64,000 bases of DNA, taken from the NCBI GenBank assembly GCA_963791625.1, contig CAWBTA010000006.1:682001-746000 (forward strand), given 5' to 3'. This DNA is from JANMCE01 sp963791625. GTDB lineage: Bacteria > Actinomycetota > Acidimicrobiia > Acidimicrobiales > Ilumatobacteraceae. Numbering within the stretch: position 1 is the first letter of the stretch; each line of letters starts with the position of its first letter. Position numbers and translations under genes: made by a program. This document shows, in pieces, positions 24,979-33,504 of this stretch. The notes below the pieces were generated by a model, which searched no databases, was not told the origin of the DNA, and saw only the letters and a program-made list of their open reading frames with translations.

Positions 24979-26881
24979 CTACTTTTCCGCAACTCCGGCC
25001 GAAACGAGGAGGCGGCGGGCGCGGAGTACTTCGGCGACCGACCAGGCCTGGAAGGGGCAGCCGGTGCCGTTGTGGGGTGCGTCGCCATCGGCCGTCTCCG
25101 AGATCGACCCGAGACCGAAGTCGCCGAGGTGATCGACCAGGCCATCGAGCAGCCCATCGACCGGCGCGCCCGTGCGCAGCGCCGCTTCCACGTAGGGGCC
25201 GATCAGCCATGGCCAGACCGTTCCCTGGTGGTAGGCGCGATCGCGGCTGGCCGAGTCGCCTCGATGACGGGGCACATAGCGCGGGTCAGCGGGCGTGAGT
25301 GATCGCAGACCGATCGACGGTCAGCAGCGAACCGCAGGCCTCGACGATGCGTCGAGAAACCAACGGGCCGTGAGGAAGCGACGTCGAAAGAAGCTGATTC
25401 GGGCGTACGGCTGCGTCGTCGCCATCGGGGCCGTCGATGACGTCGTACAGGCCGGCTCCCTGCGAGAAGCGGGAAACGAACGATGCTTTCGCCCGGTCGG
25501 CCCGAGATCGGGTTTCTGAGGCGTCCAGTCGCAAGGTCTCCTGCAGCGCAGCGAGGGCGACGAGACCGTTGCACCACAGCGCATTGACCTCGACCGGCTT
25601 ACCCTGCCGAGCCGTCACCGGAACACCGTCGACCCGAGCGTCCATCCAGGTCAACGCCCAGCCGTCGGCCCCCTGGGCGAGTAGCCCGTCCTGATCGTCG
25701 ACCTTGATGCCGAACCGGGTGCCAGCGACGTGGTGGTCCACGATGTCGGCCAACGCCGGCGCGAGCTGCGAGCCGAGGTCGGCGTCACCTGTGCGCTCGA
25801 CATGTCGTGTGGCCGCATGCAGGAACCACATTGCGGCATCAACCGTGTTGTACTCGGTGCCACCAACGTCGGCCGTGTTGGCCAGCATGCCCTCGGAAAT
25901 CGCGGCCGCGGCGTGCAGCAACAGCTTCCGACCCTCATCGGCGCGTCCCGTCTCGAGGAAGAGGCCTTCATACGACGTCATCGTGTCGCGGGACCAGTCG
26001 CCGAACCACGGATAGCCGGCCACGACAGTGGGCCCCGTGACGATGAACTGATCGGCAGCATGAGCGAGCGATCGGTCGACATCATCGGCGGGGGAGCAGC
26101 GAGCCACGATCGATCGGGTCCGGGCGCGTGCATCGTTCACGATCGCTTCGGCCGGTGCGACGTTGGCCTCGCCCACCCATGCCTCTACGCCCATGGCTGC
26201 GCCCGAAGCGATATCGGCGACGAACCTTCCGGCGAACCACAGGTCCTCAATGGCATTGAGACCACGGGCCGCTTCCTCACGATGGAACACGCCGCGGTAC
26301 CACTCGCCGGTGGGCTCGAAGCCTGGACCCCGGACCCGGTAGGCCAGCTCGAACACGAAACCGTCGTCGGTTCGTTCCACCGACGGGTCACCCCACGCGA
26401 ACCGTTCGCCATGCACATCGCGCCACGTACACAGCGCTGAAAGTTCGATGCGTACCGGGCCTGGTGACCGTACGACGCGATGCACAATGCCCACGGCGGG
26501 TTGACCGTGCACCATCGCAACTTCGCGTTCGATCACGACATCGCCGAGTGACCATCGCCAGACAGGCACGCCCTCGCGAAGCTCGAACGAGGCCAGGTCG
26601 ACGAAACCTTGGGGGTCAAGCACACCACTCGCCCATTCGTGCGTGGCCAGCCGATGTCGGTGATCGCCGATGACGACAATGGCGTCGAGGGAGGCGAGGG
26701 CCAGATGGCGCCCGATCGGAGGTTGGGTGGCCACGACCAGCAGACCGTGATAGCGGCGGGTGCGCAGGCCCGAGACGGTGCCCATGGCGAACCCACCTCG
26801 TCCGTCGGTGACGAGCCACTCGCGCGGTGACGACGCGGCGAGATCGGTGCATGTTTGGGGTCCGAATCGAAGAGGGAGCAT
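24979..26881 (-). CDS. Amylo-alpha-1,6-glucosidase (glycogen debranching enzyme), frameshift near 25315
   Basis: A debranching enzyme of about 634 residues if mended. The N-terminal glucanotransferase-like beta domain has EWLVTDGRGGFAMGTVSG; the GH133-type catalytic domain has AGYPWFGDWSRDTM, NTVDAAMWFLHA and VEVNALWCNGL. At about 25310-25322 the frame shifts by one base: the written frame ends after CGSLLTVDRS with unrelated residues, whereas the next frame gives IGLRSLTPADPRYVPRHRG and YHQGTVWPWLIGPY, the expected end. It probably removes alpha-1,6 branches from glycogen. It is divergent from the GH63 glycosidase, 76 bp apart, implying shared control of glucan use. Confidence 0.82.
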
Positions 26882-26957
26882 GCAGAACTGTGCGCGCACG
26901 GTCGGATTTGTTACGAGAACCGTGTAACGGATCAGCCCCCTGGCGAACTATCGGATC

Positions 26958-29537
26958 ATGACTGACGCCGAACGCAACAGATTGCAGGGTGATCGTGCCG
27001 CCTGGCTCCGTTGGGGTCCCTACTTGGCCGAACGGGCATGGGGAACGGTACGCGAGGACTACAGCGAGCACGGCGAAGCGTGGGATTCCTTCTCACACGA
27101 CCATGCCCGCTCTCGGGCCTACCGCTGGAATGAGGACGGTCTGGCCGGCATAAGCGACGACCAACAGCGCTTGTGCTTCGCGTTCACGTTCTGGAACGGC
27201 CATGACCCCATCCTTAAGGAACGCATCTTCGGTTTGACCGGCAATGAAGGAAACCACGGCGAGGACGCCAAGGAGTACTGGTGGTACCTCGACGCCACTC
27301 CCACCCATTCCTGGATGCGATGGCGCTACCTGTATCCGATGAACGAGTTCCCCTACGCCGATCTCGTCACCGAGAACGGCCGTCGCGGCCGACTCGACCC
27401 CGAGTACGAGCTGACTGACACCGGCGTGTTCGACGGTGGCTATTGGGACATCGTGGTCGACTACGCCAAAGCCAGTACCGACGACATGGTCGTACGTGCA
27501 ACCATCCGCAACGCGTCCGATCGGGAGGCGACCCTCGAGGTACTGCCCACGCTGTGGTTCCGCAACACTTGGTCGTGGGGACTGGATGATCGGCGTCCGC
27601 AGCTGATGGCCAAGGACGGCGCCATTATCGCTGAGCATCACCAACTCGGTCGCATGACCCTCACCGGCGAAGGCGTGCACGAGGCGCTGGTGTGCGACAA
27701 CGAATCGAACGCCGGTCGCCTGTGGGGAAGCGAAGGTTCCCGCTACCCGAAGGACGGTATCGCCGACCATGTGATGCACGGCGCCGACACGGTGAACCCC
27801 GACGGCATCGGCACCAAAGCGGCGCTGCGATACCGGCTGAAGCTTGGCGCCGGCGAACAGACGACGGTGGAGTTGCGCCTCAGTTCCAATGGTGCTTCCA
27901 ACGCGCCGGGCGCGGCATCAGTGCTGGCCGACCGCCAGCAGGAGGCAGATGAGTTCTACGCTTTGTTAACCCCGGCCGATGCCACGTCCGATGAACGAGA
28001 TGTCATGCGTCAGGCGTTTGCCGGGATGCTCTGGTCGAAGCAGTTCTTCCACTACGACGTGGCCCGCTGGCTCGACGGTGACCCGAGCGGGCCCCAGCCA
28101 CCCGAGAATCGACGTAACGGTCGCAACCGCGAATGGCGTCATCTCAACAACGCCGACGTCATCTCGATGCCCGACAAGTGGGAGTACCCCTGGTACGCGG
28201 CCTGGGATCTGGCGTTCCACTGCGTGCCGCTCGCACACGTCGACGCCCGGTTCGCCAAAGATCAACTGTTGCTGCTCTGCCGCGAGTGGTACATGCACCC
28301 CAACGGCCAGTTGCCCGCCTACGAGTGGGCGTTCGGCGACGTGAACCCGCCGGTGCATGCCTGGGCCGCGCTGCGCGTCTTCGAGATCGATGGCTCTCGC
28401 GACCTCACCTTCCTGGCCCAGATCTTCCAGAAGCTGCTGCTCAACTTCACCTGGTGGGTCAATCGGAAAGACGCCGCGGGCAACAACGTGTTCGAGGGAG
28501 GCTTCCTCGGTCTCGACAACATCGGACCCATCGACCGCTCCGCCCAACTGCCCGTCGATGGTCGGCTGGAGCAGTCCGATGGCAGCGCCTGGATGGGGAT
28601 GTACTGCCTGAATCTGCTCGAGATCGCCCTCGTATTGGCTGAGCGAGATGAGGCGTATGAGGACATGGCAACCAAGTTCTTCGAACACTTCGCGCTGATC
28701 GCCAAAGCCATCCACGACCGCGGCTTGTGGAACGAGGAAGACGGCTTCTACTACGACGTACTGCAGATCACGGGCGGAGAGCGCCAGCCGTTGCGGGTGC
28801 GGTCGATGGTCGGTCTGCTGCCGCTGTGCGCCGCCACGACGCTCGGCGTTCGCACCCTGGAACGACTGCCCAAGTTTGCCGAACGGCTGCGATGGTTCGT
28901 CGCCAACCGGCCCGAATATGCCGAGCACATCGACCAGAGGCACGAACGCGAAGGCCACGCCGGCCGACTTCTGGCCATCGTCGGACCGGAGCGACTGACG
29001 CGCATTCTGCAGACGATGCTGGACGACAACGAGTTCCTTTCGCCGTACGGGTTGCGGGCGCTGAGCCGTTCGCATGGTGAGCATCCGTTCTCGATCGAGT
29101 TGGGCGGTATGCACTCATCGGTCGACTATGAGCCGGGTGAATCGACGTCGGGGCTCTTCGGTGGCAACTCGAACTGGCGGGGCCCGATCTGGTTCCCGGT
29201 CAATTACCTGGTGATCGAGGCGTTGCGTCGTTACCACCGCTATTTCGGCGATGACGTGACCGTGGAGATGCCAAGCGGGTCGGGTCGCATGCTGACGCTC
29301 GGGCAGGTGGCCGACGAGCTTGGGCGGCGTCTGGTGTCGATCTTCCTCAACGATCAAAACGGGCGCCGACCCGTATTCGGCTCCGACGAGCGCTTCCAAA
29401 ACGATCCCGTGTGGCACGACATGATTCCCTTCCACGAGTACTTCCACGGAGATACCGGAAAGGGTCTGGGCGCCTCGCATCAAACCGGCTGGACCGGCCT
29501 GGTGGCCGACCTCATCACAGGGAGAAAAGCATCATGA
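26958..29537 (+). CDS. GH63-like glycosidase (MGH1-type)
   Basis: An 859-residue (alpha/alpha)6-barrel glycosidase. The N-terminal beta domain (YLAERAWGTVREDYS and YEYTDTG-like loops) is followed by the barrel with WEYPWYAAWDLAFH, YEWAFGDVNPPVHAWA and LGGMHSSVDYEPGES near the C-terminus; the acids in AWDLAFH and the late GGMH region are the likely catalytic carboxylates of GH63. Bacterial GH63 members act on alpha-glucosides, including glucosyl- or mannosyl-glycerate; this long form is uncharacterised. ATG 26958 has no strong ribosome site. Its stop overlaps the next start (ATGA), pairing it with a flavin reductase. Confidence 0.83.
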   Translation: MTDAERNRLQGDRAAWLRWGPYLAERAWGTVREDYSEHGEAWDSFSHDHARSRAYRWNEDGLAGISDDQQRLCFAFTFWNGHDPILKERIFGLTGNEGNHGEDAKEYWWYLDATPTHSWMRWRYLYPMNEFPYADLVTENGRRGRLDPEYELTDTGVFDGGYWDIVVDYAKASTDDMVVRATIRNASDREATLEVLPTLWFRNTWSWGLDDRRPQLMAKDGAIIAEHHQLGRMTLTGEGVHEALVCDNESNAGRLWGSEGSRYPKDGIADHVMHGADTVNPDGIGTKAALRYRLKLGAGEQTTVELRLSSNGASNAPGAASVLADRQQEADEFYALLTPADATSDERDVMRQAFAGMLWSKQFFHYDVARWLDGDPSGPQPPENRRNGRNREWRHLNNADVISMPDKWEYPWYAAWDLAFHCVPLAHVDARFAKDQLLLLCREWYMHPNGQLPAYEWAFGDVNPPVHAWAALRVFEIDGSRDLTFLAQIFQKLLLNFTWWVNRKDAAGNNVFEGGFLGLDNIGPIDRSAQLPVDGRLEQSDGSAWMGMYCLNLLEIALVLAERDEAYEDMATKFFEHFALIAKAIHDRGLWNEEDGFYYDVLQITGGERQPLRVRSMVGLLPLCAATTLGVRTLERLPKFAERLRWFVANRPEYAEHIDQRHEREGHAGRLLAIVGPERLTRILQTMLDDNEFLSPYGLRALSRSHGEHPFSIELGGMHSSVDYEPGESTSGLFGGNSNWRGPIWFPVNYLVIEALRRYHRYFGDDVTVEMPSGSGRMLTLGQVADELGRRLVSIFLNDQNGRRPVFGSDERFQNDPVWHDMIPFHEYFHGDTGKGLGASHQTGWTGLVADLITGRKAS

Positions 29538-30937
29538 GTAAGAGCAATGTCAGCTACGACGTCATCGTGATCGGAGCAGGACCGGCCGGAGAAAACGTGG
29601 CCGGACGATGTGCAGATGGCGGTCTACGGGTAGCCATCATCGAACGCGAGCTGGTGGGGGGCGAGTGTTCCTACTGGGGCTGCATGCCTTCCAAGGTGCT
29701 GTTGCGCCCCGGCGATGTGGTCGCCGCGGCCCGGCGGGTTCCGGGCGCGGCCGAGGCGGTCACCGGTGCCATCGACGTGTCCGAAGTACTCGCCCGACGC
29801 GACGCGACCGTGAGCAACTATGACGATAAGGGTCAGCTGCCGTGGCTGGAAGGCAAGGGCATCACGCTGGTTCGCGGCGAGGCTCGTCTGGATGGATGCC
29901 CGCCGAGTCGTCGTTACGGCTGGTCAAGAATCGACGACGTACGTCGCGGCGCAGGCAGTCGTCATCGCGACCGGCACCAGCGCCGCGATTCCTCAGCGAT
30001 CCCGGGGCTGCGCGAGAGCGCGCCCTGGGACAATCGACAGGTCACCGCAGCGAAGAACGTGCCGCGCCGACTGCTCGTACTCGGCGGAGGCGCCATCGGA
30101 GCGGAGATGGCCCAGGCCCTTCGCCGCCTCGGCAGCGAAGAGGTCACGATCGTTGAAGGGCTCGATCGGCTGCTGCCGCGGGAAGAACCGTTCGCAGGTG
30201 ACGAACTCGCGGCTGCGTTCGCCGCTGAGGGCATCACCGTCATCACCGGCGTCGCCATGGCCGCGGTTCAGCGCGAAGGCGTCGACGGGCCCGTCACCGC
30301 CACGCTGGCCGATGGTCGAAAGCTGGTTGCCGATGAGATCCTGGTCGCCGTCGGGCGACGCCCGGCCACCGCCGATCTCGGTCTGGAAACCGTCGGGCTT
30401 GAGCCGGGCAAATTCGTGCCGGTCGATGATCAACTCCGCTCTACCGGCGTAGACGACGGGTGGCTCTACGCGGTCGGTGACTGCAATGGCCGCTCGCTGC
30501 TGACCCACATGGGGAAGTACCAGGCCCGTCTCGCTGGTGACACCATTCTTGGGCGTCAGGTGGCAGCCACGGCCGACCACGGCGTCGTACCACGCGTCAC
30601 CTTCACCGACCCACAGATCGCGGCGGTTGGGCTTACCGAAGCCCAAGCCCGCGAGCAGGGAACGGCGGTGCGCACCGTCGAGGCTCAACTCGGTTCCGTC
30701 GCCGGCGCCTACACACTCGGCAACGGCATCAAGGGCACGGCCAAACTGGTGGTCGACGAGGACCGTCGCGTCATCGTGGGCGCGACATTTACGGGACCAG
30801 GCGTGGCGGAGTTACTGCACTCCGCGACGGTCGCGATCGCCGGTGACGTCACGCTCGATCAACTCTGGCACGCAGTGCCATCGTTTCCCACGTTGAGCGA
30901 AGTGTGGCTTCGTCTGCTCGAGGCCTACGGACTCTGA
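29534..30937 (+). CDS. Class I pyridine nucleotide-disulfide oxidoreductase (two compensating frame shifts)
   Basis: A 467-codon flavoprotein of the lipoamide dehydrogenase/mycothione reductase/mercuric reductase group. It has VIVIGAGPAGENVAGRCA, the redox-active disulfide CSYWGC, the second dinucleotide site LLVLGGGAIGAEMAQALRR, YAVGDCNGRSLLTHMGKY and the dimer-interface catalytic HAVPSFPTLSE. Between about 29896 and 29999 the frame as written gives an Arg-rich, unrelated stretch; the +1 frame over the same bases reads VVVTAGQESTTYVAAQ and VVIATGTSAAIP, the expected sequence. One extra base near 29896 and one missing near 29998 would explain this. Coupled to the GH63 gene by ATGA. Confidence 0.83.
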   Translation: MSKSNVSYDVIVIGAGPAGENVAGRCADGGLRVAIIERELVGGECSYWGCMPSKVLLRPGDVVAAARRVPGAAEAVTGAIDVSEVLARRDATVSNYDDKGQLPWLEGKGITLVRGEARLDGCPPSRRYGWSRIDDVRRGAGSRHRDRHQRRDSSAIPGLRESAPWDNRQVTAAKNVPRRLLVLGGGAIGAEMAQALRRLGSEEVTIVEGLDRLLPREEPFAGDELAAAFAAEGITVITGVAMAAVQREGVDGPVTATLADGRKLVADEILVAVGRRPATADLGLETVGLEPGKFVPVDDQLRSTGVDDGWLYAVGDCNGRSLLTHMGKYQARLAGDTILGRQVAATADHGVVPRVTFTDPQIAAVGLTEAQAREQGTAVRTVEAQLGSVAGAYTLGNGIKGTAKLVVDEDRRVIVGATFTGPGVAELLHSATVAIAGDVTLDQLWHAVPSFPTLSEVWLRLLEAYGL

Positions 30938-30982
30938 TTGTCAAAGGAAATGATGCAAATGAGCGGCGGCATGACTGCACAA

Positions 30983-31009
30983 TTGGCACCGGCGAAAGGT
31001 CCCTATACT
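30983..31009 (+). promoter_or_regulatory. Candidate promoter of the anti-sigma/sigma pair
   Basis: TTGGCA (30983-30988) and TATACT (31004-31009) are separated by 15 bases and lie 57 bases before the anti-sigma start. The spacer contains GGTCCC (30998-31003), half of the DosR-like core. The -10 match is good; the spacer is short for a housekeeping sigma. Confidence 0.3.
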
Positions 31010-31065
31010 CATGGAATGGCTCAGGGCGGATTCGCCGAATTTCTACAGGTCGCACGGGGTTACGC

Positions 31066-31308
31066 ATGACCGCTGACGGCTTGGCCTGCCGCGCTGTCGT
31101 GGAGATTCTCTCCGATTATCTGGAGGGTGCGCTCGATGCGTCAACGCGCCACGACCTCGAGGAACACCTGGCCGAATGCGATGGATGCACGGCGTACCTT
31201 GACCAGATGCGGCTCACCATTCGGCTGAGCGGCAAGCTTGATCAGGACGATGTTCCTGAGCCCATTTTGAATGTTTTGCTGGATGCATACCGGCGTGGAT
31301 CGGCGTAG
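31066..31308 (+). CDS. Zinc-finger anti-sigma factor
   Basis: An 80-residue soluble protein with the ZAS zinc motif: Cys in LACRAVVEIL followed by HLAECDGC (HxxxCxxC) at about residues 32-40. There is no membrane segment. It should bind and inhibit the ECF sigma factor encoded 59 bp downstream, releasing it when the zinc thiolates are oxidised, as in RsrA-type systems. The order anti-sigma then sigma is the reverse of the common one. ATG 31066 is the first good start before the conserved region. Confidence 0.78.
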   Translation: MTADGLACRAVVEILSDYLEGALDASTRHDLEEHLAECDGCTAYLDQMRLTIRLSGKLDQDDVPEPILNVLLDAYRRGSA

Positions 31309-31367
31309 CGTAGGCGGTACGTGCATCATCTGTTCCACAGGGTCTACGTGGCCGAAAGGTAACGTTC

Positions 31368-32009
31368 GTGATCGACCTTCGCCATCCCGATGCGGCTTTG
31401 GTTGAGGCCTTGTTATCGCGCGACGAGACCGCGTTTCGCGATCTGGTCACCCGTTATCACCGGTCGTTCATCACCGTCGCCCGGCAGTACGTTTCGTCGT
31501 CGGCCGTAGCCGAAGAGGTGGCCCAGGAAACGTGGCTGGCCGTCATTCGAACGCTGCACCAGTTCGAGGGCCGATCATCGTTAAAGACCTGGATGTTCAC
31601 CATCCTCACCAATCAGGCGCGGGGTCGGGGGAGTCGTGAACAGCGCATCGTGCCGCTCTCGTCCGCCATGGCAACCGATAGCGAAGCTGCCGTGGACGCG
31701 TCCCGTTTTCTTGATGCCAGCCACCGCTGGGGCGGTCACTGGGCCAACCCGCCCCGCCGGATAGAGGACCTGCCCGAGGAATACTTGGAAGGTGCAGAGA
31801 CCATGGCCGCGCTCCGGCATGCGATGGCCGCGCTGCCAGACAGTCAGCAGCGCGTGATGTGGCTCCATGACGTGAAGGGGTGGAGCGCAGACGAGGTGTG
31901 CGCCGCTCTGGAACTCACCGAAGCAAACCAGCGTGTCCTGCTTCACCGAGCCCGATCGAAGGTCCGCGCCGCGCTTGAGAATCAGCTCGAATCGGACCTA
32001 TCGAGGTGA
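31368..32009 (+). CDS. ECF-type RNA polymerase sigma factor
   Basis: A 213-residue group 4 sigma factor. Region 2 runs from about residue 20 (FRDLVTRYHRSFITVARQYV) to FEGRSSLKTWMFTILTN, the -10 binding helix. A linker of about 60 residues follows, rich in Pro and charged residues. Region 4.2 (LPDSQQRVMWLHDVKGWS and ALELTEANQRVLLHRARSKV) recognises the -35. GTG 31368 is the start. It is partnered by the upstream ZAS protein. The next gene has its own DosR-like box. Confidence 0.92.
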   Translation: MIDLRHPDAALVEALLSRDETAFRDLVTRYHRSFITVARQYVSSSAVAEEVAQETWLAVIRTLHQFEGRSSLKTWMFTILTNQARGRGSREQRIVPLSSAMATDSEAAVDASRFLDASHRWGGHWANPPRRIEDLPEEYLEGAETMAALRHAMAALPDSQQRVMWLHDVKGWSADEVCAALELTEANQRVLLHRARSKVRAALENQLESDLSR

Positions 32010-32024
32010 CGTAGCTCGTGCTTA

Positions 32025-32044
32025 TTCGGGACGTTGGCCACTAA
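32025..32044. promoter_or_regulatory. DosR-like box upstream of the erythromycin-esterase family gene
   Basis: TTCGGGACGTTGGCCACTAA matches 15 of 20 positions of the published DosR consensus TTSGGGACTWWAGTCCCSAA, with the whole left half TTCGGGAC exact. It ends 33 bp before the ATG. Confidence 0.5.
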
Positions 32045-32076
32045 CGATCTGCGCTCTCACGCATGATGCTGATTGC

Positions 32077-33423
32077 ATGCCAGTGAAAGCGGGACAGACG
32101 CTCGCCAGTCGGATTGCTCAGGCCTGCACTCCGCTGCACGGTGATGACCACGACTACGACCAGTTGCTCGACGCCGTAGGCGATCGATCGGTCGTCCTCC
32201 TCGGCGAGGCGACACACGGAACCCACGAGTTCTATCGGGAGCGAGCACGCATCACCCGCCGACTCATCGAAGAGCGAGGCTTCGGCGCGGTCGCGGTTGA
32301 AGCCGACTGGCCGGACGCCTATCGGGTGCACCGCTATGTGGTTGGCGCGTCAGTCGACGCCACCACCCACGCGGCCCTGGCCGACTTCCGACGATTCCCG
32401 GCGTGGATGTGGCGCAATACGGATGCCGCCGAGTTCATCGCTTGGCTGCGGGTGCACAACGAATCCTTCGACCCGATGGACCGCGTCGGTTTCTACGGCC
32501 TCGACCTCTACAGCCTTCACGCCTCGATCGAGGCCGTCATCGGCTACCTCGACAAGATGGACCCACCTGCGGCAGCGCGGGCGAGGCACCGGTACGCGTG
32601 CTTCGACCAGTCGGATCGAGAAGGCCAGATTTACGGGGCGCGGGCGCTGCGCAAGATCGACGCGCCGTGCGAAAGCGCGGTCGTGGCGCAACTGGTGGAA
32701 TTACGACACGCCGCCTCGGCGTATCTCGCCCGCGATGGCTGGATCGGCCGCGATGAACTGTTTTTCGCCCAGCAAAACGCCCGCGTCGTCGCCGATGCCG
32801 AGGAGTACTACCGCGAGATGTACCGCGCTCGTGTGTCCTCGTGGAATCTGCGGGACATGCACATGGCCGAGACTCTCAACGCGCTGATCGAGCATCAGAA
32901 GGGCAATGGGCGCAGCCAGAAGATCGTGGTGTGGGAACACAACTCGCATGTCGGTGATGCCCGTTCGACGGGCATGTCGCGTCACGGCGAGTTGAACGTC
33001 GGTCAGCTCGTGCGTCAGCGAGTGGGGGCGGATAACTCCCTGCTTGTCGGCTTCACCACCTTCATGGGGACGGTCACCGCAGCGAGCGACTGGGACGGCA
33101 TCGCGGAGCGCAAACGTGTCCGCAGCGCCCTGCCCGGAAGCGTCGAGGACCTGTTCCACGAGGTGGGCCATCCCCGCTTCCTCCTTCGCACTCGACATGA
33201 CGAGTCCCTTGCCGATGCTCTTCGCTTCCCACGGCTCCATCGGGCCATTGGTGTCATCTATCGTCCGGATACCGAACTGGTCAGCCACTACGTCGAGACG
33301 CACATCGCCGATCAGTTCGACGTGGTGATCCACATCGATCACACCAAAGCCGTCGAACCATTGGAACGCACATCGACCTGGGAACATGGGGAACCGCCCG
33401 ACCTCTACCCCTCCGGCCTCTGA
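32077..33423 (+). CDS. Erythromycin esterase family protein
   Basis: A 448-residue protein of the EreA/succinoglycan-biosynthesis esterase superfamily. The motifs VLLGEATHGTHEFYRER (Glu and His), VAVEADWPDAYRV and VVWEHNSHVGDARSTG (His of the catalytic group) are present. Chromosomal members are rarely true macrolide esterases; the same domain forms part of Rv2030c in the M. tuberculosis DosR regulon, where its role is unknown. ATG 32077 is chosen. A DosR-like box just upstream makes hypoxia or dormancy induction a reasonable hypothesis. Confidence 0.85.
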   Translation: MPVKAGQTLASRIAQACTPLHGDDHDYDQLLDAVGDRSVVLLGEATHGTHEFYRERARITRRLIEERGFGAVAVEADWPDAYRVHRYVVGASVDATTHAALADFRRFPAWMWRNTDAAEFIAWLRVHNESFDPMDRVGFYGLDLYSLHASIEAVIGYLDKMDPPAAARARHRYACFDQSDREGQIYGARALRKIDAPCESAVVAQLVELRHAASAYLARDGWIGRDELFFAQQNARVVADAEEYYREMYRARVSSWNLRDMHMAETLNALIEHQKGNGRSQKIVVWEHNSHVGDARSTGMSRHGELNVGQLVRQRVGADNSLLVGFTTFMGTVTAASDWDGIAERKRVRSALPGSVEDLFHEVGHPRFLLRTRHDESLADALRFPRLHRAIGVIYRPDTELVSHYVETHIADQFDVVIHIDHTKAVEPLERTSTWEHGEPPDLYPSGL

Positions 33424-33454
33424 GAATCGCTCGGCCCTATCGGCGGCCATGATG

Positions 33455-33468
33455 GTGACCTTTTCCCC
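33455..33468. promoter_or_regulatory. Weak DosR-like box upstream of the GT4 gene
   Basis: GTGACCTTTTCCCC matches about 10 of 14 positions of the DosR core and ends 36 bp before the start codon. The right half is poor, so this is the least certain of the set. Confidence 0.2.
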
Positions 33469-33504
33469 TACGGTGATCGGCTCTGCGCTCTCTAACGTTT
33501 CTCC

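Noticed and set aside
27966..29114. A 382-codon antisense frame inside the GH63 gene.
   Set aside because: No conserved motifs; the + strand glycosidase explains the sequence.
31066..33423. True macrolide resistance from the erythromycin-esterase family gene.
   Set aside because: Most chromosomal members are not macrolide esterases, and there is no mobile or resistance context.
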